14,230 nt of DNA, from positions 1 through 14,230 of the forward strand of contig CAYOJD010000086.1 of assembly GCA_964404205.1 (NCBI GenBank), given 5' to 3'. The notes beneath the pieces were generated by a model that ran no database searches, was not told where the DNA came from, and was given only the letters and a program-made list of their open reading frames with translations. The stretch comes from CAZWBR01 sp964404205. GTDB taxonomy: Bacteria; Bacteroidota; Bacteroidia; Bacteroidales; Prolixibacteraceae. The translations under genes were made by a program, and so were the position numbers. Below are positions 7,344-14,229 of this stretch, piece after piece (positions within the stretch are counted from its first letter, which is position 1; each line of letters begins with the position of its first letter).

Positions 7344-7697
7344 ATGAAAAAATGGTTTTTATCGGTAGCAGCAATTGTCGTAACCGCATTGGTATGTCAG
7401 GCTGCGCCAATCGATGGAAAATGGAAAGCATCGATGGAAGGACCCGACGGCAAAATGGAAATTGTCTTCGTGTTTAAAGCCGAAGGCAATACCCTTACCG
7501 GCTCGGTGCAATCGCCCATGGGCGAACTTCCTATCTCAAATGGAAAAATCGAAGGCAATCAGTTTTCGTTTGACATTGACATGAATGGGATGAAAATGGC
7601 ACACAAAGGAAAAATTGAAGGCGAGACCATTACAATGACCGTTGGCGATGGTAGCGGCCCTGGCCCCGGTGAGATGGTTCTCAAAAAGGCCAATTGA
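7344..7697 (+). CDS. Small secreted beta-rich (lipocalin-like) protein
   Basis: 117 residues with a clear signal peptide (MKKWFLSVAAIVVTALVCQA, cleavage before APIDGKW). The mature ~97 residues alternate short beta-strands and turns: IDGKWKASMEG, MEIVFVFKAEGNTLTG, SVQSPMGELPISNGKIEGNQFSFDI, MAHKGKIEGETITMTV. This pattern occurs in small lipocalin-like or avidin-like barrels of Bacteroidota and Acidobacteria, sometimes as a domain attached to enzymes; no function is established that I know of. There are no catalytic-looking residues, and a Gly/Pro-rich stretch (GDGSGPGPGE) precedes the last strand. Start chosen for the signal peptide. A TACTTTAC sequence at 7293-7300 is a partial match to the -7 box. 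It is closed by its own strong terminator, so it is probably a single-gene transcript. Confidence 0.75.
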   Translation: MKKWFLSVAAIVVTALVCQAAPIDGKWKASMEGPDGKMEIVFVFKAEGNTLTGSVQSPMGELPISNGKIEGNQFSFDIDMNGMKMAHKGKIEGETITMTVGDGSGPGPGEMVLKKAN

Positions 7698-7704
7698 AGC
7701 AGAT

Positions 7705-7738
7705 AAAAAAGGTCTTCCGAAAATGGGAGACCTTTTTT
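7705..7738 (+). terminator. Intrinsic terminator of the small secreted protein gene
   Basis: The arm AAAAAAGGTCTTCC pairs with GGGAGACCTTTTTT across a short GAAAAT loop, with one weak pair (T-G). The T-run is at 7733-7738 and the A-run mirrors it, so the structure can act on both strands. It begins 7 bp after the stop codon. Confidence 0.9.
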
Positions 7739-7781
7739 AATGGTTGCCTCCTATTTGTTTTCGTATTTTGAATGCAAATCG

Positions 7782-7789
7782 TACTTTTG
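7782..7789 (+). promoter_or_regulatory. Bacteroidota-type -7 box for uppP
   Basis: TACTTTTG is a perfect match to TAnnTTTG, the -7 element used by the primary sigma factor of Bacteroidetes. It is 54 bp before the uppP ATG. A -33 TTTG at the ideal 19-21 bp spacing is absent; TTTG occurs at 7754-7757 (24 bp) and a TTTT at 7758-7761 (20 bp). Confidence 0.5.
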
Positions 7790-7842
7790 GAACTGCCGTT
7801 TCGCGATAACCGGAACGGCTTTTCAATACCAAAACCAAAAAG

Positions 7843-8622
7843 ATGACTTATTTCGACGCCATTATTATCGCCATTGTTGAAGGGCTCACCGAATTTCTGC
7901 CGGTATCATCGACAGGGCACATGATTATTACCGAAGCGCTGCTCGGGCTTCAAATTGATGAATTTACCAAGGCATTTACCGTCAATATCCAATTTGGAGC
8001 CATACTATCGGTTGTGGTGCTTTACTGGCGCCGGTTTTTGAAAAGCTGGACATTCTATCAGAAGTTGTTTATTGCCTTTCTTCCGGCAGCGGTCATTGGT
8101 TTTCTGGCCAGCGATTTTATCGATAGCCTGCTCGAGAACGTGATGGTTGTTTCGATTATGCTGCTGGTGGGCGGGGTATTGCTCCTTTTTGTCGACAAAT
8201 GGTTTAACAAGCCCGATAACCAACAGGAGATTACAACCCGTAAAGCACTTAAAATTGGTTTTTGGCAATGTATAGCCATGATACCGGGTGTTTCACGTTC
8301 GGCAGCTACCATTATTGGCGGGATGCAGCAGAAGCTGAGCCGCACCCATGCAGCCGAGTTCTCCTTTTTTCTTGCAGTCCCGACTATGGCTGCCGCTTCG
8401 GCCTACAAGTTATTAAAGGATTACCAATATTTTAACAGCGAGAATATTGGTATTTTACTGGTTGGCAATATAGTAGCATTTATCGTAGCGATGATTGCCA
8501 TCAAAACTTTTATTACTTTTCTGCAAAAGCATGGCTTTAAAATTTTCGGCTGGTACCGTATCATTGTCGGATTGGTACTCATCACCCTCTTGCTGTTGGG
8601 TATCGACTTGCAAGTGATTTAA
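7843..8622 (+). CDS. uppP: Undecaprenyl-diphosphatase UppP (BacA family)
   Basis: Integral membrane enzyme that removes a phosphate from undecaprenyl diphosphate, recycling the lipid carrier for peptidoglycan and other envelope polymers; overproduction of the family gives bacitracin resistance. 259 residues, close to the family's usual 260-280. Diagnostic motifs: EGLTEFLPVSSTGHM (13-27) with Glu13, Glu17 and His26, and PGVSRSAATI (148-157) with Arg152. Hydrophobic segments are visible around 44-62, 74-90, 100-117, 175-190, 204-222 and 236-256. The start gives the standard N-terminus MTYFDAIIIAIVEG. It follows a terminator and has its own candidate promoter, so it is likely monocistronic; it converges on the DUF1015 gene with a strong hairpin between them. 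No catalytic residue is missing. Confidence 0.97.
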   Translation: MTYFDAIIIAIVEGLTEFLPVSSTGHMIITEALLGLQIDEFTKAFTVNIQFGAILSVVVLYWRRFLKSWTFYQKLFIAFLPAAVIGFLASDFIDSLLENVMVVSIMLLVGGVLLLFVDKWFNKPDNQQEITTRKALKIGFWQCIAMIPGVSRSAATIIGGMQQKLSRTHAAEFSFFLAVPTMAAASAYKLLKDYQYFNSENIGILLVGNIVAFIVAMIAIKTFITFLQKHGFKIFGWYRIIVGLVLITLLLLGIDLQVI

Positions 8623-8644
8623 AAGGTAAAAGAACCGTCAGCGA

Positions 8645-8679
8645 TAAAAAAAGCCCCGGAGTACAACACTCCGGGGCTT
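8645..8679. terminator. Terminator between convergent uppP and DUF1015 genes
   Basis: A perfect 12-bp GC-rich stem, AAGCCCCGGAGT (8651-8662) with ACTCCGGGGCTT (8668-8679) and loop ACAAC. The A-run 8645-8652 is a T-tract on the minus strand, so it is a textbook terminator for the minus-strand serC-serA-DUF1015 unit. On the plus strand the stem is followed only by GCTATTTTG, so termination of uppP would be less complete. Confidence 0.92.
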
Positions 8680-8705
8680 GCTATTTTGATTCGCTAAACA
8701 TAGGG

Positions 8706-9956
8706 TTAATCCAAATCATGTACCACTAAGCCGGAACGAAGTTTGGGTTCAAACCATGTCGTTTTGGGAGGCATAATATTTCCTGAATCGGCAATATTGA
8801 TCAACTGTTTCATCGATACCGGGAAAAGGGCAAACGCAACTTTCATTTCGCCAGAATCGACACGACGCTCCAATTCGCCCAAACCACGAATACCCCCAAC
8901 GAAATCGATACGGGTTGAGGTACGCAAATCTTCGATACCCAGAATACGGTCGAGCACTAACCCCGATAAAATGGTTACATCGAGTACCCCAATCGGGTCG
9001 TTGTCTTTGTAAGTGCCAGCCTTGGCCAAAAGCCGATACCAGCTCCCGGAAAGATACATGCTAAACTCGTGCAGTTTCGACGGCTTATATATCTCGCCGC
9101 CCACCTGTTCCACATCGAAATCGCGACTAAGTTTCTGGATAAACTCTTCATCGTCAAGGCCATTCAAATCTTTAACCAGGCGATTGTAATCGATAATTTT
9201 CAACTGGTTATCGGGAAAATGGACTGCCATGAAGAAGTTATACTCTTCGTCACCGGTATGGTTGGGATTCTGAGCTTTCTTTTCCAGACCAATCCGCGCA
9301 GCAGCAGCCGTTCGGTGATGGCCGTCGGCCACATAGGTTGCCGGAACCTTGGCTGCAAACAGTTTTTCGAGACGAACATTGGTTAACGGATCGTAGATAG
9401 TCCAGAAATGATGGCCAAACCCATCTTCGGCAACAAAATCGTAGTCAGCCGGCTGGTTTTTCACAATCTTGTCTACAATGGCATCAATCTCAGGAACAGC
9501 CCGGTACGAAAAGAACACCGGTTCAATATTGGCATTCAGGTAACGGGTCAAAACCATTCTGTCCTCTTCTTTATCAGGACGGGTCAACTCATGTTTTTTG
9601 ATGACTCCGTTGTGGTAATCGTCGCACGAAGCAGCGCCAACAATACCATATTGCGTACGTCCGTTCATGGTTTGCGCATAGATATAAAAACGGGCTTCGG
9701 GTTCTTTCACCAGCCAGCCATTCGATTGAAATCTTTTGAAGTTTTCGACAGACTTCAGATAAACTTCTTCCGAATGGATATCGGTTCCCTCCGGACAATC
9801 GATTTCGGCACGCGTGATATGAAGCAGCGAGCAGGCTTTACCTGCAGCCATTTGAGCCGCTTCTTCACTGTTCATCACATCGTAAGGCAGGCAAGCCAGA
9901 TCGGCCGCTATGGTTTGTGGCGGACGGAAGCCTTTGAACGGTTTTACTATTGCCAT
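8706..9956 (-). CDS. DUF1015 family protein, serine-operon associated
   Basis: Function not established. The 416-residue protein starts at MAIVKPFKGFRPPQ, the normal N-terminus of the family (an open extension of 16 residues upstream looks non-coding). Family landmarks, numbered from 9956: KPFKGFRP (5-12), LPYDVMNSEEA (23-33), GIVGAASCDDY (104-114), KKHELTRPDKEEDR (120-133), and the signature VADGHHRTAAAARIG (209-223). The DGHHR core resembles the ParB-like fold motif (DGxxR) also found in the free serine kinases SerK and SbnI, an inference from motif shape only. It is third in a minus-strand run after serC and serA, 72 bp behind serA, an order I recognise as recurrent in Bacteroidota, so a role in phosphoserine or serine metabolism is plausible. 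It is cytoplasmic, with no signal or membrane segment. A strong terminator follows. Confidence 0.92.
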   Translation of the reverse strand: MAIVKPFKGFRPPQTIAADLACLPYDVMNSEEAAQMAAGKACSLLHITRAEIDCPEGTDIHSEEVYLKSVENFKRFQSNGWLVKEPEARFYIYAQTMNGRTQYGIVGAASCDDYHNGVIKKHELTRPDKEEDRMVLTRYLNANIEPVFFSYRAVPEIDAIVDKIVKNQPADYDFVAEDGFGHHFWTIYDPLTNVRLEKLFAAKVPATYVADGHHRTAAAARIGLEKKAQNPNHTGDEEYNFFMAVHFPDNQLKIIDYNRLVKDLNGLDDEEFIQKLSRDFDVEQVGGEIYKPSKLHEFSMYLSGSWYRLLAKAGTYKDNDPIGVLDVTILSGLVLDRILGIEDLRTSTRIDFVGGIRGLGELERRVDSGEMKVAFALFPVSMKQLINIADSGNIMPPKTTWFEPKLRSGLVVHDLD

Positions 9957-10028
9957 AATGGTTTTACTTTTTAACTGTTTTCGTTTTTTGTTCGTGCACA
10001 ACACTGGAGCATCGCGTGATAAGGCTTT

Positions 10029-10949
10029 CTATTTGTTGACCCTAAAAGTCTGATCCCCTTTTTCGAAGAAAGCAACAATCTGTTCAGCGGCTGCAACTCC
10101 GGCGTTGGTATTGGCTTCGGTTGTTTGGGCACCCAATTTTTTCGGGGTGAAATAGAAACGCCCCCTGAATTTTTCTTCAAAAATATCTTTACAGTCGGGT
10201 TCGATATCAGAAAGATATTTGACACCCGGTTTTTCGGTCATTATTCGTACCAGTTGCTCCTCGTTGACAACCTCTTTGCGGGCTGTATTGACAATAACAG
10301 CATCGCCTTTCAGGTATTGCAGTACATCGTAACTGACCGACTTGATGTGTTCGCCCCGTGCCGGAACATGAATCGAGATAACATCGGAGGCCGCATAAAG
10401 CTCTTCTAGCGAATGGACAAGTTCCAACCCTTCGGCAGCGGCCTGAGCTTTGCTGTACCGGGTATAAACCAACACCCTCATCCCGAAAGCATCGGCAATA
10501 CGTTTAACATTGCGGGCTACATATCCGTAACCATGCAATCCGAGTGTCCTTCCACGCAGTTCACCACCCGATTTGCCAGAGAAGAATTCACGTAATCCGT
10601 ACAGTGCTAAACCAATTGCCAGCTCGGCAACTGCATTGGCATTCTGTCCGGGGGTATTCATCACACAGATATTTTTGGCAGTTGCAGCCTGTACATCCAC
10701 GTTATCATAACCGGCACCAGCCCTTACCACTATGGCAAGGTTGTGAGCCGCTTCGAGCACATCGCGATCGACAATGTCGCTTCGAACAATCATTGCATCA
10801 ACATGGGCAACGGCTTCGAGCAATTCTTCCTTTTGGGTGTACTTTTCCAGTTTTCGCACTTCGTATCCGGCACCGGATAAAATGGTCGCGATACGCCCCA
10901 CCGCCGATGAGGCAAATGGTTTGTCGGTAGCAATTAATACTTTTCTCAT
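10029..10949 (-). CDS. serA: D-3-phosphoglycerate dehydrogenase, short form without ACT domain
   Basis: First step of serine synthesis: NAD-dependent oxidation of 3-phosphoglycerate to 3-phosphohydroxypyruvate, in the cytoplasm. 306 residues, so it lacks the C-terminal regulatory (ACT) domain of the ~400-530-residue forms and is probably not feedback-inhibited through it. Seen: VVRAGAGYDNVD (74-85), NTPGQNANAVAELAIG (98-113), nucleotide-binding GLHGYGYVARN (137-147, a variant of GxGxxG), the catalytic-region Arg224 in NTARKEVVNEEQL, and Asp248 in LSDIEPD. The usual catalytic His of TPHxGA is replaced: the sequence is TPKKLGAQTTEAN, Lys at 270. The acidic partner cannot be placed with certainty. 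From memory, other Bacteroidetes SerA proteins also carry TPKKMGAQT and end in FRVNK, so this is a lineage variant, not damage. It lies between serC (73 bp upstream) and DUF1015 (72 bp downstream). A general hydroxyacid dehydrogenase is the alternative, but the operon favours SerA. Confidence 0.92.
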   Translation of the reverse strand: MRKVLIATDKPFASSAVGRIATILSGAGYEVRKLEKYTQKEELLEAVAHVDAMIVRSDIVDRDVLEAAHNLAIVVRAGAGYDNVDVQAATAKNICVMNTPGQNANAVAELAIGLALYGLREFFSGKSGGELRGRTLGLHGYGYVARNVKRIADAFGMRVLVYTRYSKAQAAAEGLELVHSLEELYAASDVISIHVPARGEHIKSVSYDVLQYLKGDAVIVNTARKEVVNEEQLVRIMTEKPGVKYLSDIEPDCKDIFEEKFRGRFYFTPKKLGAQTTEANTNAGVAAAEQIVAFFEKGDQTFRVNK

Positions 10950-10976
10950 TGGGTTCGTTGTTAATAGTTATTGTTG

Positions 10977-11008
10977 ATAAAAGAAAAGCAGAACTCTCAT
11001 TCTGCTTT
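10977..11008 (-). terminator. Terminator-like hairpin between serC and serA
   Basis: On the minus strand a perfect 9-bp stem AAAGCAGAA (11008-11000) with TTCTGCTTT (10993-10985), loop TGAGAG, is followed by TCTTTTATC. It starts 15 bp after the serC stop and sits 36 bp before the serA start. The tail is T-rich but interrupted, so it could be a partial terminator or an mRNA processing or stabilising hairpin. Confidence 0.55.
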
Positions 11009-11022
11009 CCCCTGTAGAGAAG

Positions 11023-12153
11023 TTATGCTTTTCGTTTTTCGAATTCCTGCATGGCATCAACCAGTGCCTGTACGCCTTCAATGGGCATAGCATTGTATAT
11101 CGATGCCCTGAAACCACCCACCGATCGGTGTCCTTTCAAACCGATAAGTTCACGCTCTTCGGCAAACTTATCGAACTCTTTCTCGAACGCTTCGTATCCT
11201 TCCGACATCACAAAAGTTACATTCATTCGTGAACGGTCGGCCGGATCCGGCACTGTTGATTTGAACATTTTGTTGCGATCGAGTTCGCCGTAGAGCAGGT
11301 TCGCTTTGGCAATATTGATTTTCTCCATTCCTTCAACGCCACCCTGTTCTTTCAGCCAGCGCAATGTTTGCAGGCAGCCAAATACAGGAACGGTTGCCGG
11401 AGTGTTGAACATCGATTCGCCTTTGATGTGTGTACGGTAATCGAGCATGGTCGGAATTGGCCTTTCCACTTTTCCCAAAACATCGTTACGGACGATAACC
11501 AGCGTTGCACCCGAAGGACCGAGGTTTTTCTGGGCACCGGCATAAATCAATGCATATTTCGATACGTCAATCGGTCGGCTGAAAATATCGGACGACATAT
11601 CACAAACGACAGGTACATTCAAATCGGGATCGGTAAAGACTTCCGTCCCAAAGATGGTATTGTTCGAAGTAAAGTGAAAATAATCAACATCTTCGGGAAC
11701 AACATATCCTTTGGGGATAAAATTGAAGTTGGCATCTTTCGATGAAGCCACCTCAACCACTTCGCCAAAGAATTTAGCCTCTTTAATTGCAGCTGTTGCC
11801 CACGCTCCGGTATTGGTATAAGCTGCTTTCTTGTTCATCAGGTTATAAGGGGCCATTAGAAACTGAAGACTGGCGCCACCTTGCAGGAAGAGAACCGAGT
11901 AACCTTCGGGGACTTTCAGCAACTCTTTTACCAAAGCAATTGCCTNNNNNNNNNNACCGAAAGCAAACAATGTTCCGGCAGTACTTGGAGTACGTTTAAA
12001 CCAACTTTCAATAGAGAAAGAACCTCCTGTTGTTATCGGCATTTCGGTATATGCAATACCGGTACCGGCAAAATTCAATGTAGCCTCGGCTACTTTTTCT
12101 TTGGTAAATTCTGGTAAGATCGAGGGACCTGCGTAAAAATTATGCTTTTTCAT
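11023..12153 (-). CDS. serC: Phosphoserine aminotransferase, interrupted by gap and foreign segment
   Basis: PLP enzyme that transaminates 3-phosphohydroxypyruvate with glutamate to O-phosphoserine. N-terminus MKKHNFYAGPSILPEFTKEK and later motifs (VLFLQGGASLQF, TNTGAWA, CDMSSDI, the PLP Lys in YAGAQKNLGPSG, HRSVGGFRASIYNA near the end) are classic SerC. The sequence departs from the family after residue 38 (...GIAYTEM): where SHRSKEF and about 13 residues are expected before AIALVKELL, there are 28 unrelated residues (39-66, bases 12039-11956) and then four unknown codons from the 10-N gap. The length, 376, exceeds the usual ~355-360. The missing SHR motif contributes to substrate phosphate binding, so the protein as written would probably not work. 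That the frame stays open across an arbitrary gap is chance. I read this as an intact gene with a local assembly error; a true insertion is less likely. It heads the serC-serA-DUF1015 run. Confidence 0.94.
   Translation of the reverse strand: MKKHNFYAGPSILPEFTKEKVAEATLNFAGTGIAYTEMPITTGGSFSIESWFKRTPSTAGTLFAFGXXXXAIALVKELLKVPEGYSVLFLQGGASLQFLMAPYNLMNKKAAYTNTGAWATAAIKEAKFFGEVVEVASSKDANFNFIPKGYVVPEDVDYFHFTSNNTIFGTEVFTDPDLNVPVVCDMSSDIFSRPIDVSKYALIYAGAQKNLGPSGATLVIVRNDVLGKVERPIPTMLDYRTHIKGESMFNTPATVPVFGCLQTLRWLKEQGGVEGMEKINIAKANLLYGELDRNKMFKSTVPDPADRSRMNVTFVMSEGYEAFEKEFDKFAEERELIGLKGHRSVGGFRASIYNAMPIEGVQALVDAMQEFEKRKA
11946..11955. other. Assembly gap (10 Ns) inside serC
   Basis: Ten Ns join two contigs within the serC coding region. 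SerC-like sequence resumes right after the gap on the left (AIALVKELL on the minus strand), while the 84 bases on the right are not SerC. The gap size is a placeholder. Confidence 0.97.
11956..12039 (-). other. Non-SerC segment with LamG-like character (probable chimera)
   Basis: The 28 residues encoded here include GGSFSIESWFKRTPSTAGTL and end AGTLFAFG. The pattern (small-Phe-Ser-Ile-x-x-Trp-Phe-Lys, then Thr-Leu-Phe-x-x-Gly) is that of the early strands of LamG / concanavalin-like lectin domains found in many large Bacteroidota surface proteins. It abuts the gap, and the other two minus-strand frames give neither SHRSKEF nor other SerC sequence. It is therefore probably a piece of another locus placed at a contig end. 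Confidence 0.6.
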
Positions 12154-12245
12154 ATTATCTGGATAAAAAATGAGTAACTGAATTGGTTAAAATTTCTGAA
12201 TTTGAATTATTTATGAATTCAGTATGTTTTTTGATTTTTCTGCAC

Positions 12246-12278
12246 TAAAAATACAACAATTATCAAAAACCTGACAAA
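12246..12278 (-). promoter_or_regulatory. Candidate promoter for serC
   Basis: On the minus strand TTTG (12278-12275), 21 bp spacer, TATTTTTA (12253-12246): a perfect -33 box, and a -7 box matching seven of eight positions of TAnnTTTG by its defined bases except the last G. It would give a leader of about 85 nt before the serC ATG and separate serC from gcvT, which ends 174 bp upstream with no clear terminator. Confidence 0.45.
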
Positions 12279-12327
12279 AATCAGTCAAAAGAGTATAAAA
12301 TTAAGATAGCGGTAACTTAAACCGGCA

Positions 12328-13410
12328 TTAGATAAACGGTACTTTTACCACTTTAGCTTTCAGTAACTTACCCCGAACCTGAATGTATATCTCGCTTCCA
12401 ATATTGCTGTGTGCTGTGGCAACATAGCCCATACCTATCCCCTTTCCGAGAATTGGGGACTGGGTTCCCGAGGTAACAACGCCAATTACAGCACCATCGG
12501 CATCAGTAATTTCATACCCGTGACGCGGAATTCCCCTATCAATCATTTCGAACCCACGCAGACGACGGCTGGTCCCTTCTGTTTTCTGTTTCAGGAATAA
12601 TGGTTTGTCGATAAATTCTTTGTGATCGGCAAATTTGGTAATCCAACCCAGGCCTGCCTCAATTGGCGATGTGGTATCATCAATATCATTTCCATACAAA
12701 CAAAACCCCATTTCGAGCCTGAGGGTATCGCGAGCGCCCAAACCTATTGGTTTAATGCCCTCTTCTGTACCTGCTTCGAAAATAGCTTCCCAAATTTTTT
12801 CGCTGTACTGGTTGTAGAAGTAAAGTTCGAAGCCACCGGCTCCGGTATATCCTGTAGCCGAAATAATTACATTATCGATTCCGGCAAAATTGCCCACCGT
12901 AAATGTGTAGTATTTGATGGCACCCAGATCGGTATTGGTCAGTTTCTGCAATACCTGTACGGCTTTCGGCCCCTGAATGGCCAACTGGGCGATGCGGTCG
13001 GAAGCATTTTCGAGTTCGGCACCAAGGTCGTTTTGCGAAACCAGCCAGTTGTAATCTTTTTCAATATTCGACGCGTTTACAACCAGCATATACTTTTCAT
13101 GTTCGAAGAAATAGACCAGTAAGTCGTCGACAATACCTCCTTTTCCATTCGGGAAACATGAGTATTGGGCCTGTCCGGGTTTTAGCGCCGCAACATCATT
13201 ACTGGTTACTTTCTGTAGAAAGGGCAGTGCCTTTGACCCTTTGACCCAAATCTCGCCCATGTGCGAAACATCAAAAACACCTACACCATTGCGAACGGTT
13301 AGGTGTTCTTCTTTTATCCCAACATATTCAACCGGCATTTCGTAACCGGCAAACTCAACAATTTTAGCATTGTACTGCTTATGTATTTCAAAAAAAGGTG
13401 TCCTTTTCAT
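12328..13410 (-). CDS. gcvT: Aminomethyltransferase, glycine cleavage system T protein
   Basis: Takes the aminomethyl group carried on the lipoyl arm of GcvH, transfers the one-carbon unit to tetrahydrofolate, and releases ammonia; cytoplasmic. 360 residues, the usual length. Seen: MKRTPFFEIHKQYNAKIVEFAGYEMPV at the N-terminus; GVFDVSHMGE (44-53); GGIVDDLLVYFF (91-102) with the conserved catalytic Asp pair 95/96; SATGYTGAGGFELY; GLGARDTLRLEMGFCLYGNDI, with the Arg-Leu-Glu substrate loop; and a C-terminal barrel ending VVKVPFI. No motif is missing. The other glycine cleavage genes (gcvH, gcvP) are not in the window, as is common in this phylum. It lies on the same strand just upstream of serC, giving a serine/glycine/one-carbon theme, but both genes have separate promoter candidates. 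A -7 box lies 22 bp before the start, and no Shine-Dalgarno is seen. Confidence 0.97.
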   Translation of the reverse strand: MKRTPFFEIHKQYNAKIVEFAGYEMPVEYVGIKEEHLTVRNGVGVFDVSHMGEIWVKGSKALPFLQKVTSNDVAALKPGQAQYSCFPNGKGGIVDDLLVYFFEHEKYMLVVNASNIEKDYNWLVSQNDLGAELENASDRIAQLAIQGPKAVQVLQKLTNTDLGAIKYYTFTVGNFAGIDNVIISATGYTGAGGFELYFYNQYSEKIWEAIFEAGTEEGIKPIGLGARDTLRLEMGFCLYGNDIDDTTSPIEAGLGWITKFADHKEFIDKPLFLKQKTEGTSRRLRGFEMIDRGIPRHGYEITDADGAVIGVVTSGTQSPILGKGIGMGYVATAHSNIGSEIYIQVRGKLLKAKVVKVPFI

Positions 13411-13431
13411 CTATTTGGTTTTAAATTATGC

Positions 13432-13439
13432 CAAAGCTA
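13432..13439 (-). promoter_or_regulatory. Bacteroidota-type -7 box for gcvT
   Basis: The minus strand reads TAGCTTTG, a perfect TAnnTTTG match, 21 bp before the gcvT ATG, giving a leader of roughly 15 nt. TTTG on the minus strand at 13469-13466 is 26 bp away, longer than the ideal 19-21, so the -33 box is uncertain. Confidence 0.55.
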
Positions 13440-13492
13440 AATATTTTTGATGCAGAATAAACTAACAAAACTCAGATTGATCGGAATATTGC

Positions 13493-13500
13493 TAAATTTG
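13493..13500 (+). promoter_or_regulatory. Bacteroidota-type -7 box for the Hpt gene
   Basis: TAAATTTG is a perfect TAnnTTTG match, 41 bp before the Hpt ATG. No TTTG lies at the correct -33 distance. With the gcvT box it makes a divergent promoter pair 53 bp apart. Confidence 0.55.
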
Positions 13501-13541
13501 AATTGTTAGTTTTTAGCGTTTCACCAACAAAATCTTTTACT

Positions 13542-13883
13542 ATGGCATTCACTGACTTGACTTTTCTAAAAGAATCGACCGGCGACAACAATGAAGTTGT
13601 TCGCGAAATGATTGAACTGTTTATAGCCCAGGTTCCCGAGTTCATTGCCAATCTGAAAAAGCACCTGAGAGACAGAAATTTTATTGAACTGGGCAAAGAG
13701 GCACATAAGGCCAAATCGTCAGTGATGATTGTTGGGATGGAAGAACTGGCCATAGATTTGAAACATTTGCAACTGGCCACCATTGATGGCACTGAAATTG
13801 AGCATTATCCCGAATATGTTCACCGATTCGAAGTGCAAATGCTGGCCGCCGTTCAGGAGTTAAAAGAGATATTGAAAACGCCT
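13542..13883 (+). CDS. Stand-alone Hpt (histidine phosphotransfer) domain protein
   Basis: A single-domain phosphorelay carrier: it accepts a phosphoryl group from a receiver domain on one histidine and hands it to another receiver. The 114 residues are almost all helical, as expected for a four-helix bundle. The phosphorylatable residue is His55 in LGKEAHKAKSSVMIVGM, matching the AHxxKSS consensus. The start at MAFTDLTFLKES gives the normal Hpt N-terminus (a first helix, then EVVREMIELFIAQVPEFIANLKKHL); an open in-frame TTG 39 bp upstream would add 13 poor residues. No kinase or response regulator is present in the window, so its partners are unknown and are probably hybrid kinases elsewhere. 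It is divergent from gcvT and stops only 13 bp from the convergent hydrolase gene, without a hairpin between them. Confidence 0.86.
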
Positions 13884-13899
13884 TGACGCACTACTGATA

Positions 13900-14229
13900 C
13901 TATTGAATTCCAATAACTTCGCGGGCAAACGACAAGGTAGCATCCTGAACATCAGCGACTGACCCTGATGTCAAATCGCAGGCAATCACATGGGCACCGG
14001 CTTCGGGAAATGCAACCGCCCTTTTCAGATTTGCCGTAGTACCCAATTGTTCAAACATTCTCAGGGCAGCTTTTACCTCAACGGTTTGATCCTGATGCTG
14101 CTCATCTTTGTAATAATATCCCAGAAAAACCGGACATTTCACCTTCTCAAAAGTCGATCTCGACATGCGGGACGCGACCAGTTGCTGCAAATAAACGGGA
14201 CCTTCGGCACGATAGCGGCAATACCAAGA
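13900..14229 (-). CDS. Alpha/beta hydrolase-like protein, C-terminal end (5' partial)
   Basis: The minus-strand frame is open to the right edge of the window; the last 109 or so residues are seen and the nucleophile region lies outside. Visible: the strand KVKCPVFLGYYYKDEQHQD, where alpha/beta hydrolases place the acidic residue of the triad (Asp in YKDEQHQD), a helix with AALRMFEQLGT, then KRAVAFPEAGAHVIACDLTSGS, in which His of GAHVI sits where the catalytic His is expected. The protein ends DATLSFAREVIGIQ. Spacing and order fit an alpha/beta hydrolase, but without the GxSxG region the assignment is provisional and the substrate is unknown. The gene ends 13 bp from the Hpt stop codon on the opposite strand. 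Confidence 0.65.
   Translation of the reverse strand, partial: SWYCRYRAEGPVYLQQLVASRMSRSTFEKVKCPVFLGYYYKDEQHQDQTVEVKAALRMFEQLGTTANLKRAVAFPEAGAHVIACDLTSGSVADVQDATLSFAREVIGIQ

Noticed and set aside
11956..12039. Frameshifted but genuine SerC sequence
   Set aside because: The other two minus-strand frames of this segment contain stops or give no SHRSKEF-like sequence, so a simple frameshift does not explain it.
12295..12325. Possible terminator after gcvT (GGTTTAAGTTACC)
   Set aside because: Only a 3-4 bp stem; the T-rich sequence after it is interrupted. Termination between gcvT and serC stays undecided.
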